Shown here: piece after piece, positions 7,246 through 15,158 of the stretch
Layout: every line of letters starts with the position of its first letter
Numbering within the stretch: the stretch's first letter is position 1
Assembly: GCA_040755725.1 (NCBI GenBank)
Contig: JBFMAI010000025.1
Location: forward strand, 1 to 19,471
DNA length: 19,471 nucleotides
Direction of reading: 5' to 3'
Source: JBFMAI01 sp040755725
GTDB taxonomy: Bacteria > Planctomycetota > Phycisphaerae > UBA1845 > Fen-1342
Notes under the pieces: generated by a model
Databases searched by the model: none
Told to the model about the DNA's origin: nothing
What the model saw: the letters and a program-made list of their open reading frames with translations, nothing else
Position numbers and translations under genes: made by a program

Positions 7246-10077
7246 CTATGGCCCGGCGAGCAGACTCACGAACGGGTTGATGTCGCCGAAGTCCACCACG
7301 CCGTCGCCGTTGATGTCGGCGTTCAGGCGATCGCAGTTGGGATACTGCGCCGCGTAGCCGGCCGGGTTCGTCAGCGCCAGCACGAAGGGGTTAATGTCAC
7401 CGAAGTCCACGTTCCCGTCGCAATTGAGGTCGCCGCGCGGCAGATTAATCCTCGCGATCCACGTCCGCCAGCTATTGCTCAACGCATACTCGTGGTGCGC
7501 CCACAGTGTGTTCGTCGCCACCGGGTCGGGGGCGACCGCCGAGTAGTCCCCCCAACGGTTCGAGGTGTACGGACCGCTGTTGACCGCGACGATCACCGGC
7601 GGTCGGAACGTGCCGAGCGGATCGGTCGCGTACCGGTAGGCCGTGATCATCGAAATGTACTCGTTCGGCGAGCTGCGGGCCGCCGTCATCACCGCGTCGC
7701 CGCGGCGGTTGACGGCAATGGAGCCGAAGAACGTGCGGATGTCGCCGCCGAGGTCGAGTTCGCCGGACTGCACCAGCGTCGGGTCCTGGCCGGACGTCGG
7801 CCAGCCGTTCATGGCGATTTCGTACCAGCGGGCCCGCACGCGGGTGTTGTTGACATGGTGGGTGGCCCACAGCGATCCGTTGCGGTAGGCGACGGTCCAG
7901 AAGCGGGCGTCGAACGTCTCCGGCCGCACGCTGCTGCCTTTCTGCGGGGGATCTTCGGGAGCGCGATAGGTGGGCACCGTCAGCGAGTACGTCGTGAAGT
8001 ACGGGGCGCCCAGCGGGTCCCGCAACGCGATCAGCCGCACCGAGGTGTTGCCGGTCGGGTTCTCGCCGTGCTCGATGAAGTACATCGCCGGCGGGTTGTC
8101 GTAGGCCACCGGCGGCAGGCCGGCCGACTGGGTCGAAGTGGTCAACTCGACCACGCGTTGGATGGCGGGGGGCTGGCCGGCCAGCAGCGAGGCCTTATCA
8201 AACGTGTACACCGGATAGCGGGCCCCGGCGCCGAACGCATCGCCGGAGATATAGACGACATTGGCATCGACGCCGATGTTCGGCGAATCGAACATGTTTC
8301 CCGCCTGCGTCGTCGTGTCGAAGCGGTACTTGTACCACGTGCCGTGCGGGTCGGCGTCGTCGGAGACGGCCACGAGAACGTACGATCGCGTCTGGTTGGG
8401 CGGAGCGTTTGCCTCGGCGGCCATGGCGAAGAAGCGGCCGCTCAGCTCGTCATACAACACCTCGGGGTCGAAGATGAAATCGGTCGCCCCGACGCTGCCC
8501 CAGAAGCCTGACGCACCCTCAATCGGCTGTTGAAACGTCTTGTTCCCCTGCTTGTCGAAGAACGCAATCTGCCCGTTCACGATGCCGATCAGGTGGTTCG
8601 GGCCGGCGGCCATGTGCGGGTCGGGCGGCGTCCAGCCCGTGTTCAGGATCGCGTCAAAACCGAACATTGGCCCGTCGGTCGCGATTGTGCGCTCGCCTTC
8701 CTCGATCAGCTTCGGGTCAAACGTCGGCGGCTCGTGCGGCACGGGCCCGTCGGCTTGGGCCACCGCGAGGTCCGCGGGCACCATGTCATCGGTCACCCCC
8801 TGTACACGCCCGGCCAGGTCGATCGGCCGCGGCGATAGCAGCGTCACGTTGACACTCGACTTGTCGCCCCGGCCCGCGTCGCCGCTCCAAACGCACACAA
8901 TCTCGCCCCGCGGGCTCAGCAGCAGCCGTTGTGTGCCGGCGGCGACACGCAGCGACTGATCGCCGGCCGTATGGCCCGTGACGCGGAACTCGGCACCCTG
9001 GGGCCATCCGTCGGCGGCGAACTGCTGCGCGAACACGCCCGCATCCTCGCCGTCGTCACTGTTCCAAGCGATGACAAAACGGCCGTCCGGCGCGACGGCC
9101 ACCGCCGCCGCATACTGCGGACCACGCCGCGTCGTATTGACCACGAACGGGACGCCGAGCGGTCGGCCCTGCAGGTCGAGGCGGCGGGCGAGGACGCCGT
9201 AATCGTCGCCGTCACTTTGGGGGTCCAACCAGGCGACGATGTAACCGGTCGCCCCCGCCGCGATGACAGGCTCGATGGAGTTGGGCTGGGCCGGGTCGTT
9301 GACCTCGATTTCCGCGCCGAGGCGCTGGCCGGCCGCGTCGACGCGCTGCACGCGGACGCCGGCCGGCTTCATGCGCTCGTCAAACACCGCGAAGGCCACC
9401 GCGAAGGTCCCGTCCACGGCGGTGGCGACACTGGGCGTCATCTCCGTGCGGTCCTTGATGTCGGCGATGGCGAACTCGTCGCCGCGCGGACTGCCGTCGG
9501 GGCCGAAGAGGCGGCCGCGAAGCTGCTGCGGCTGGCCCGGCGTGGTCTGGGAGGTCCAGATGAACAGCGCCCCGCCTTCCGTGGCGCCGGCCACGACCGG
9601 CTGTGACTGGTGACCGCGCCATTGCTGGTTGACCGCGATCTCGGAGCCGCCCCGAAAGGCCGGATCGAAGCGGCGGGCGATGATGGCGCCCGCATGCCCG
9701 TCCTGGCCGTGCGCTTGCCACGCAATCCAGACGTTGCCGAGCCCGTCGCAGGCGATGGCGGGCTGGGTCTGGTGCGCACGCGCGTACAGCCCGACGGGGA
9801 CCTCGGTGCCGATCGCGACGCCATCCGCGTCGCAACGCTGGGCATATACGCCGGCGCGGCCGGCCTGCTGGCGGCGACTGGACCACACCGTCACGAGCCG
9901 ACCGTCGCGGTCCAGGGTGGCCGCCGCCTCATGCTGGGCGCTGGCGGTGAACGTGCTGGCCCGCCATTCGTAGCGGTGCAGATCAGGGACGGCCCCTGAT
10001 ACCGGGTCGGTGGGCGGCGAACCGGCCAGTAGAGCGGGGATGCAGGCCACGATTAGCAGAATCGCCAGACGCTTCAT
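7246..10077 (-). CDS. Secreted beta-propeller-like surface protein with C-terminal dockerin
   Basis: A 943-residue exported protein. MKRLAILLIVACIPALLAG is a signal peptide. The start at 10077 is preferred over the 30-residue longer frame because GGAGG lies 5 nt before it (10083-10087). Residues about 40-440 contain repeats of roughly 50-60 residues, with VxAW/IAW and VxARRxDxxGxPxG motifs, as in beta-propellers of surface proteins. Around 485-870 is a second domain with DPHMAAGPNHLIGIVNG, found in secreted proteins of unknown function and perhaps also a propeller. The last 63 residues are a type I dockerin pair, GDLNCDGNVDFGDINPFV and ADINGDGVVDFGDINPFV, with Ca-binding DxDxDG-like loops. 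No cohesin is seen here. It lies downstream of the metallopeptidase, separated by a terminator. Confidence 0.85.
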   Translation of the reverse strand: MKRLAILLIVACIPALLAGSPPTDPVSGAVPDLHRYEWRASTFTASAQHEAAATLDRDGRLVTVWSSRRQQAGRAGVYAQRCDADGVAIGTEVPVGLYARAHQTQPAIACDGLGNVWIAWQAHGQDGHAGAIIARRFDPAFRGGSEIAVNQQWRGHQSQPVVAGATEGGALFIWTSQTTPGQPQQLRGRLFGPDGSPRGDEFAIADIKDRTEMTPSVATAVDGTFAVAFAVFDERMKPAGVRVQRVDAAGQRLGAEIEVNDPAQPNSIEPVIAAGATGYIVAWLDPQSDGDDYGVLARRLDLQGRPLGVPFVVNTTRRGPQYAAAVAVAPDGRFVIAWNSDDGEDAGVFAQQFAADGWPQGAEFRVTGHTAGDQSLRVAAGTQRLLLSPRGEIVCVWSGDAGRGDKSSVNVTLLSPRPIDLAGRVQGVTDDMVPADLAVAQADGPVPHEPPTFDPKLIEEGERTIATDGPMFGFDAILNTGWTPPDPHMAAGPNHLIGIVNGQIAFFDKQGNKTFQQPIEGASGFWGSVGATDFIFDPEVLYDELSGRFFAMAAEANAPPNQTRSYVLVAVSDDADPHGTWYKYRFDTTTQAGNMFDSPNIGVDANVVYISGDAFGAGARYPVYTFDKASLLAGQPPAIQRVVELTTSTQSAGLPPVAYDNPPAMYFIEHGENPTGNTSVRLIALRDPLGAPYFTTYSLTVPTYRAPEDPPQKGSSVRPETFDARFWTVAYRNGSLWATHHVNNTRVRARWYEIAMNGWPTSGQDPTLVQSGELDLGGDIRTFFGSIAVNRRGDAVMTAARSSPNEYISMITAYRYATDPLGTFRPPVIVAVNSGPYTSNRWGDYSAVAPDPVATNTLWAHHEYALSNSWRTWIARINLPRGDLNCDGNVDFGDINPFVLALTNPAGYAAQYPNCDRLNADINGDGVVDFGDINPFVSLLAGP
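7261..7434 (-). repeat. Dockerin-coding segment, copy 1
   Basis: Aligns with 10301-10474 at a constant offset of 3040 bp, with no gap over 174 bp and high identity, for example in the stretch coding for GDLNCDGNVDFGDINPF. It encodes the tandem Ca-binding dockerin repeats at the C-terminus of the propeller protein. Confidence 0.8.
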
Positions 10078-10082
10078 GACAG

Positions 10083-10087
10083 CCTCC
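10083..10087 (-). promoter_or_regulatory. Ribosome binding site deciding the start at 10077
   Basis: GGAGG on the minus strand lies 5 nt before the ATG that begins the signal peptide. It argues against the longer frame starting at 10167. Confidence 0.65.
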
Positions 10088-10175
10088 AAGGGTGGCAGCC
10101 GCCGACGCTCCCCGGGTGGGAGGCAAACGCCGATTGCCACTGAGTAGAACCCGCATTCATCGGACATGCACGTCC

Positions 10176-10221
10176 AAAAATGGGCAGCCGCCGGACCGGG
10201 AACATGGTTCGGTCCGGCGGC
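10176..10221 (-). terminator. Intrinsic terminator of the metallopeptidase gene
   Basis: A perfect 12-bp stem, GCCGCCGGACCG (10187-10198) with CGGTCCGGCGGC (10210-10221), has an 11-nt loop. On the minus strand it is followed after 6 nt by TTTTT (10180-10176). It is placed 65 bp after the metallopeptidase stop and before the next minus-strand gene, so the two secreted proteins are probably not one simple operon. Confidence 0.7.
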
Positions 10222-10242
10222 CGCCGCTAGTCATCATCTTCG

Positions 10243-10261
10243 GCACCGACTGGGTCGGTGC
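10243..10261 (-). terminator. Second hairpin between the metallopeptidase stop and the main terminator
   Basis: GCACCGAC (10243-10250) and GTCGGTGC (10254-10261) form a perfect 8-bp stem with a 3-nt loop. No T-tract follows. It may be a 3'-end mRNA stabiliser or part of a tandem terminator. Confidence 0.45.
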
Positions 10262-10285
10262 TGTAGCCGCCGGGGCGGCCCGTCG

Positions 10286-13039
10286 TCATGGGTTCGTCAG
10301 CAGTCTGACGAACGGGTTGATGTCACCGAAGTTCACCAAGCCGTCGTCGTTGATGTCGCCCAGCATGATGTTGCAGTTCGGGAACGCGGCGGCGTACCCG
10401 GCCGGGTTGGTCAACGCCAGGACGAACGGGTTGATGTCGCCGAAGTCGACGTTGCCGTCGCAGTTCAGGTCGCCTTTGGCGAACGGCGGGTTGCACTGCA
10501 CGGCCATCACGGACACATCGTCGATATTCCAGCCGCTGTACGTTCGGCTGGAGTTCGTCGTGCCCATCGTCCAGCGGAGGTAGACCGTCGGCTGGTTATT
10601 GGCGTAAGCCGAAATGTCATGCTGCTGCAGGCTCCACGCATTCTCGGTCACGGCGGTGGAGGGGTTCGACCAGAGGTTGGTCCAGGTCGTCCCATTCGTG
10701 CTGATGCGCACGTACGCGTGATCCGAGGCGCTGCCTTGGACATTCAGCCGGCGCCAGAACCGCAGCGTCGTGCCGACGGCCCCGGTGCAGTCAATCGCCG
10801 TGCTCGTCAGGTGGTACTCCGGCATGCTGTTCGTGTAGTCGCCGTTGAGGTTGTACCCGTACACGTTGGTGCCGGTGTAGCCGGAAGTCGGATCGGGATA
10901 GCCGTAGGTTGCGCCGCCTTGGCCCGTCGGTTGGCCGAAGGCCCACGTTCCACCGGAGATCGTCCAGCCCGGGTTCGTGTCGAAGTTGTTCTCGTACACG
11001 ACGTGCCAGCCGTAGCCGGCCAGCGCCGAGTACGTCGTCGTCGGGGCATTGGACGGGTCGGTCATGGTTTGGTTTGTCGTGGTCTTGGCGCTGAAGTAGT
11101 ACTGGACCTTCGTACCGCAGGTCGCCGCCGGCATCACCGCGTCGTACACGTTCGGCGAGACTTCGGTCATCGGCACGTTCACCCAGCCCGCACCCACGTT
11201 GTAGTACAACGTGCCGGTGCTGGGCTGAGGTTCGCCGGCAATCGGGGTCACCTCCACGCGGACCGTCGTCCCGCCCGTGGGGCTGATGAACTCCGGCTTG
11301 CCACTGGGGTAGTCGAACCCCAGCAGCGACAGCGCCGGGGCCGGCATGTCGTGCTTGCCGAAACCGGTGGCGATTTCGTAGTAGTGCGGCGTGCCATTGT
11401 AAATGTTGCCGTCGTTGTCATCGAGCGTCAGGAAGTGGACCGTGATCGCCGGTGTAATTGTCGTCACCGACCCGTGCAGCAAGATGGACTCCACGGTCAG
11501 CCGCCGGATGATCTCGAGGTGGTTGACCGGCTCCGTGATTTTGAGCTCTTTCCAGGTGTCCCAGATGCAGCCCGACAGGAGCTGTCCGCAGGTGTGGATC
11601 GCGCTGCCGCAAGTCGAGCAACCGCTGGCGAGATACTTGCAGTTGTTGTCGGCGTTGCGGATCGGAGTATTGCAGTCCTGGAACCCCAGAGCCATGGCCG
11701 ACCGACCGGTAATCAGCATCGCGAGGCTGTCGCTCATGCCTTCGCCGTACGCGCCCTGGCCGCTGCCACCCTTCTCTATGGTGTTGTGCCCGTACTCGTG
11801 ATGGACGACGTCACCGAACCCCGTGTTGTTGCACCCGCCGCCCGACCGGTAGAAGTTGATCGTGCTGGCCGAGTAATACGCGTTGCACGTGCTGTTGATG
11901 TTGACGGTTACCTTCATCGAGGGCTGGTTCTGGATCGTCGGGTAGTTCGGCTTGGCCCCGAGGATCATGTCCCGCACGGTGTTGGCCTGAAGGTAAGCGT
12001 TCACTTCCGCCGTCTGGTGCTCCGCGTTGCTCTGGTTGTGCTGGAAGTTCGCCGGTCCCGGCGGCGTCACGTTGAGCGTGATCGAGGCATTGCCGCCGGT
12101 GCCGCTGTTCACGATATAGAACCACTGGCCGGTAAGGGTGGAAGTCACGTCCACCGGCGTTGTGCCCGGGTTCGCCAGCACGAAGTTGCCGTTGATGTCC
12201 GTGTACGTCTGGCCCGCCGGTCCCGTCACCCTGAGGTACGGCAACGGCGTCCACACTTCGGTCGCGCAGGCGTCCGCCCGGTAGTCCGGCGTGCAGAGGC
12301 CGCTCACGCTGCCGACGATGTCTACGTGGTAGACGAGGCTCTCCTGATACAGGACCGCGCCGGTCGTCGCGTCGCACACGAACAACCAGTTGTCGTACGG
12401 ATCGCTGCCTTCGCCGCTGTCGGCGGTGAAGGTGAGGGCAACCGCGGGCGCCGCGTCCATGTCATCGACGCCGGCCCAAATCACCAGCTCGGCCGGGCTG
12501 AAGTTGATGAGCCCCGGCACTTCGGCCATGGCCGCCGCGTGCGCGGCCCCCTCAGCCATGAAACCGTCGAAGCCGGCCGGGACCACGAAGTCCCCCAACG
12601 GGCGCACATCGGATTGCGCCAGCACGAGCGGGAATCCGTCCTCGTTGCGGACCAGCAGCCGCAGCTCGCCGCGGAACACGGGGATGCCGTCGCGGTGCTG
12701 GTGGTAGTACACCAGCGTGAACTTGTACGAATCGGTCTCGGGCTGGTACATCGTGGGCAAGGTGTACAGGTCGCGGAATGCCAGGCCCGGCGCCAGCTCG
12801 TCCGCGCTGACCCCCAGCACCCTGCTGTAGTCCTGCACGAACACCGCGGCGCTGAGTTCCGGGGTGTCGGCGATGCTGAAAGGCGCCGCATAAATCGTGC
12901 TCAGGCGCCCAGCATGTTCGTAGTATTGCACGCCCGGGAAGTCGGCCTGCAACTGGGCCCGCGCCGCCGGCGCGTCGAGGCTGTCCCCCCAGGCCATAGA
13001 ACCACAAACTAGAACCAGAGTAAGTCCTAACCAGCGCAT
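10286..13039 (-). CDS. Secreted M36-like zinc metallopeptidase with C-terminal dockerin
   Basis: A 917-residue exported protease. The signal peptide MRWLGLTLVLVCGSMAWG starts at 13039, supported by AAGGAG 8 nt upstream (13048-13053). Residues about 25-240 resemble a thermolysin/fungalysin-type propeptide (FTP, PepSY-like). The catalytic motif HEYGH (414-418) is followed by GEGMSD, with E433 as the third zinc ligand; HExxH...GExxSD is the M4/M36 pattern. A beta-sandwich-rich region follows (about 540-675). A MAM/LamG-like module (about 678-848) starts WHVVYENNFDTNPGW and holds GWNIDDVSV. Last is a dockerin pair (about 853-917), GDLNCDGNVDFGDINPFV and GDINDDGLVNFGDINPFV. Role: extracellular proteolysis, probably matured by propeptide removal. 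The dockerin almost matches that of the next gene. Confidence 0.88.
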   Translation of the reverse strand: MRWLGLTLVLVCGSMAWGDSLDAPAARAQLQADFPGVQYYEHAGRLSTIYAAPFSIADTPELSAAVFVQDYSRVLGVSADELAPGLAFRDLYTLPTMYQPETDSYKFTLVYYHQHRDGIPVFRGELRLLVRNEDGFPLVLAQSDVRPLGDFVVPAGFDGFMAEGAAHAAAMAEVPGLINFSPAELVIWAGVDDMDAAPAVALTFTADSGEGSDPYDNWLFVCDATTGAVLYQESLVYHVDIVGSVSGLCTPDYRADACATEVWTPLPYLRVTGPAGQTYTDINGNFVLANPGTTPVDVTSTLTGQWFYIVNSGTGGNASITLNVTPPGPANFQHNQSNAEHQTAEVNAYLQANTVRDMILGAKPNYPTIQNQPSMKVTVNINSTCNAYYSASTINFYRSGGGCNNTGFGDVVHHEYGHNTIEKGGSGQGAYGEGMSDSLAMLITGRSAMALGFQDCNTPIRNADNNCKYLASGCSTCGSAIHTCGQLLSGCIWDTWKELKITEPVNHLEIIRRLTVESILLHGSVTTITPAITVHFLTLDDNDGNIYNGTPHYYEIATGFGKHDMPAPALSLLGFDYPSGKPEFISPTGGTTVRVEVTPIAGEPQPSTGTLYYNVGAGWVNVPMTEVSPNVYDAVMPAATCGTKVQYYFSAKTTTNQTMTDPSNAPTTTYSALAGYGWHVVYENNFDTNPGWTISGGTWAFGQPTGQGGATYGYPDPTSGYTGTNVYGYNLNGDYTNSMPEYHLTSTAIDCTGAVGTTLRFWRRLNVQGSASDHAYVRISTNGTTWTNLWSNPSTAVTENAWSLQQHDISAYANNQPTVYLRWTMGTTNSSRTYSGWNIDDVSVMAVQCNPPFAKGDLNCDGNVDFGDINPFVLALTNPAGYAAAFPNCNIMLGDINDDGLVNFGDINPFVRLLTNP
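10301..10474 (-). repeat. Dockerin-coding segment, copy 2
   Basis: Partner of 7261-7434, gap-free at offset 3040. It encodes the tandem dockerin repeats of the metallopeptidase. The second Ca loop differs (INDDGLVN against INGDGVVD). Confidence 0.8.
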
Positions 13040-13047
13040 GAAATGCT

Positions 13048-13053
13048 CTCCTT
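13048..13053 (-). promoter_or_regulatory. Ribosome binding site deciding the start at 13039
   Basis: AAGGAG on the minus strand lies 8 nt before the ATG of the signal peptide, supporting it over the longer open frame that extends to 13612. Confidence 0.65.
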
Positions 13054-13097
13054 CTCTGACCTGCGAAAAGACGAGAAACGCCACTTTCCGTAACTTG

Positions 13098-13127
13098 AGC
13101 ATAACGTGACCGCGGCCGGGTTCGCAA
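13098..13127 (-). promoter_or_regulatory. Candidate sigma70-type promoter of the metallopeptidase gene
   Basis: On the minus strand TTGCGA (13127-13122) and TATGCT (13103-13098) are separated by 18 bp, matching TTGACA/TATAAT at 4 of 6 positions each. The predicted transcription start is near 13091, about 50 nt before the ATG. Confidence 0.4.
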
Positions 13128-13220
13128 GCAAACTCTCGGTTATTCGCGCCGTGCCCGGCCGCGCCGGCCCGACGCCTTGCTGGCGCCGCCGCCGGGCCTG
13201 CTGACCCCGGTCGCTGGTGT

Positions 13221-13239
13221 CCGGCTGGCCGCCAGCCGG
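13221..13239. other. Hairpin in the divergent promoter region
   Basis: CCGGCTGG (13221-13228) and CCAGCCGG (13232-13239) form a perfect 8-bp stem with a 3-nt loop. It lies 10 bp upstream of a TAGGAT -10-like hexamer (13250-13255) for the plus-strand gene at 13272. It could be an operator or a barrier between divergent units. Confidence 0.4.
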
Positions 13240-13271
13240 GCGTGTCGGCTAGGATGGGGCCGTGAACGAGG

Positions 13272-15050
13272 ATGACGCGGTACCCACCTCCACTGTCTCC
13301 TGCGCCCCGTCGTCGCCCCACGCGGGTCCGCCCGCCGATCGGCCGCGTCGGGGCCGTGGCGGTGCTCCTGGTACTCGTGGCGGCGTTGGTCCCGGCGGGA
13401 CGGTGGCTGTGGACGCGCCAGAGTCTGGGGTGGCAGGTTGAGCGAGGGTTGGAGCTCCTGGCTGGGGCCGATAATCCGTTGCGCGTGCGAGCAGCGCTGG
13501 ACCAATGGGAGGCCGAGACGCGTACGAATTGGGAGTCCCGCCGTGACGAGCTCGTCGCGCACCTGGTCAACACCCGGCCCCTGGAGGACCAGCGCGTGCG
13601 CCGGCTGCTCACCCGCGTGGCCGGAGCGGACTATGGGCCCCGTCGCGACGACTGGCAGCGCTGGTACGACGCGCGCAAGCGCCTGCGCCACGGCCTGCCG
13701 CCCGACGTGGCCCGCCGGGAGACCGTGCGCCTCGAGCGGCGGTGGGCCGCGCCGGTCGGACTGACGACTTGGTTCACGACGATTCTCCCCCTGGACGGCC
13801 AGGTTTTCGTCGCCTCGCTCGGGGCGGATTTCAACGATCCCCGCGACGAGGCGGACGGGATAGTCCGCGTCGATGGCGGGACCGGCCGCGCCGAGCTGCT
13901 GTTCACTCCGCCGGCGGCTCACCGGGGGCCGCGCGACGTTATCGGACTGGCAACGGCCGACGACGGGCTCATCGCCGCCTGCTTCAACGGCTCCGTTTAC
14001 AGCCTCGACAAACAGGGGCAGGTTCGTTGGCACTCCCACGTCGGCGACCCCGTCGTCGCCCCGCCGCTCACCATCGATCTTAACCGCGACGGCACCGACG
14101 ACGTGTTGGTCGTCACCCGTGCCGCACGCGTCATCGCGCTCAGCGGCCGCGGCGGCAAGACGGTCTGGGTGACTGGCCTCGGTAAGCCGACCGCCGGTAC
14201 CGACCTGCTCGGTGCGACGCTGGCGCTGGGCCAGGTGCCGGGCGGCGCCGACCACGAGCTGATCGTCACGCTGCCTACCGGCCAAGTTGAGGTGCTGGGG
14301 CTGCGCGACGGCCGCTCGCGCGGGCGACACGAGCTCGCCGCCGGAACGGTCGCCGGAGTGATCGGCCTCGCGCGGTTGGCCGACAGCAACGGTCCGGCAG
14401 CCTGCATTGCCGACCGGGCCGCGGCGGTGTGGTCGCTCGTCGGGTCGGCTGGTCGGACCGAGGCCGTGCGCTGGGACGTGCTGTCCGTCCGCCGGGACGA
14501 GACGCTGGTGGCCGGCCTGAGAACGCTGCGTGGCGGGCGCGGTGGCCGTGGCGGAACGGAGGCGGCGGGGCTACTGCTGGCGTGCCCCACCGGGCCGTAC
14601 ACGGAGGGGTACGCCGCCGTCTGTGCGCTGGCCACGGGGGGCCTCCAATGGCGGTTTCCGCTGGAAGGTGCCGTCTGGGCCACGCCGGCGGTCGCCGACC
14701 TGAACGGTGACGGCGCGCCGGAGATTGTCGTGGCAGGGGTGACCGCGCCGCGGGAGGGACCCGCGGGCGGCGTGGTCGTGGTGCTCTCCAGCGCCGGGCA
14801 CTGTCTCAATCAGGTGTTGCTGGACACGCCGGTCGAGTGCTCGCCGGTCGTCGCGGATGTGGATGGAGACCGCCTTCTGGAGATTCTCGTCGCGGACCAG
14901 GCCGGTCGGCTGCATTGCTTCGCCACGGCCGGCTACGGGCCGGTCGAATGGGGCACGTTCGGCGGCGACAGCCGCAACACGCGCAATGCGACCAACGCCT
15001 ATGCGTTTGGGCAGATGCCCGCCGGCTACCAGTGGACCTGGAAACCGTGA
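13272..15050 (+). CDS. Membrane-anchored FG-GAP/VCBS-type beta-propeller protein
   Basis: A 592-residue protein. A basic N-terminus and one membrane span (about residues 25-46) anchor a large outside domain. Residues 50-150 are charged and helical. The rest is propeller-like with repeated strand motifs of the PQQ/quinoprotein sort (GSVYSLDKQGQVRWHS, GGLQWRFPLEG). It has three FG-GAP Ca-binding loops: DLNRDGTDD (269-277), DLNGDGAPE (476-484) and DVDGDRLLE (529-537). A GGRGGRGG linker is present. No enzyme motif is recognised; binding or scaffolding is the likely role. The ATG at 13272 has only a weak upstream purine stretch, and a TAGGAT -10-like box ends 16 nt before it, so a very short leader is possible. 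It converges with the HlyD-type gene, 108 bp apart. Confidence 0.8.
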   Translation: MTRYPPPLSPAPRRRPTRVRPPIGRVGAVAVLLVLVAALVPAGRWLWTRQSLGWQVERGLELLAGADNPLRVRAALDQWEAETRTNWESRRDELVAHLVNTRPLEDQRVRRLLTRVAGADYGPRRDDWQRWYDARKRLRHGLPPDVARRETVRLERRWAAPVGLTTWFTTILPLDGQVFVASLGADFNDPRDEADGIVRVDGGTGRAELLFTPPAAHRGPRDVIGLATADDGLIAACFNGSVYSLDKQGQVRWHSHVGDPVVAPPLTIDLNRDGTDDVLVVTRAARVIALSGRGGKTVWVTGLGKPTAGTDLLGATLALGQVPGGADHELIVTLPTGQVEVLGLRDGRSRGRHELAAGTVAGVIGLARLADSNGPAACIADRAAAVWSLVGSAGRTEAVRWDVLSVRRDETLVAGLRTLRGGRGGRGGTEAAGLLLACPTGPYTEGYAAVCALATGGLQWRFPLEGAVWATPAVADLNGDGAPEIVVAGVTAPREGPAGGVVVVLSSAGHCLNQVLLDTPVECSPVVADVDGDRLLEILVADQAGRLHCFATAGYGPVEWGTFGGDSRNTRNATNAYAFGQMPAGYQWTWKP

Positions 15051-15158
15051 TCCCCGTACCCGAGCGCCCGCCCCTTCGGCGTGAAACCTGACAAGGCAGC
15101 GCGGTGCGCGGCGCTCGTCGATCGACCCCGAGCCGTAACGCGAAGCCGACGGGGCCGC

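Noticed and set aside
10166..13012. 948-residue open frame on the plus strand across the metallopeptidase
   Set aside because: Antisense shadow. The minus strand has a signal peptide, HEYGH and a dockerin, whereas this frame is Arg/Val/His-rich without domains.
13040..13612. N-terminal extension of the metallopeptidase frame up to 13612
   Set aside because: The extension is Arg/Ser-rich, overlaps the divergent gene at 13272, and lies upstream of a clear signal peptide with its own AAGGAG site.
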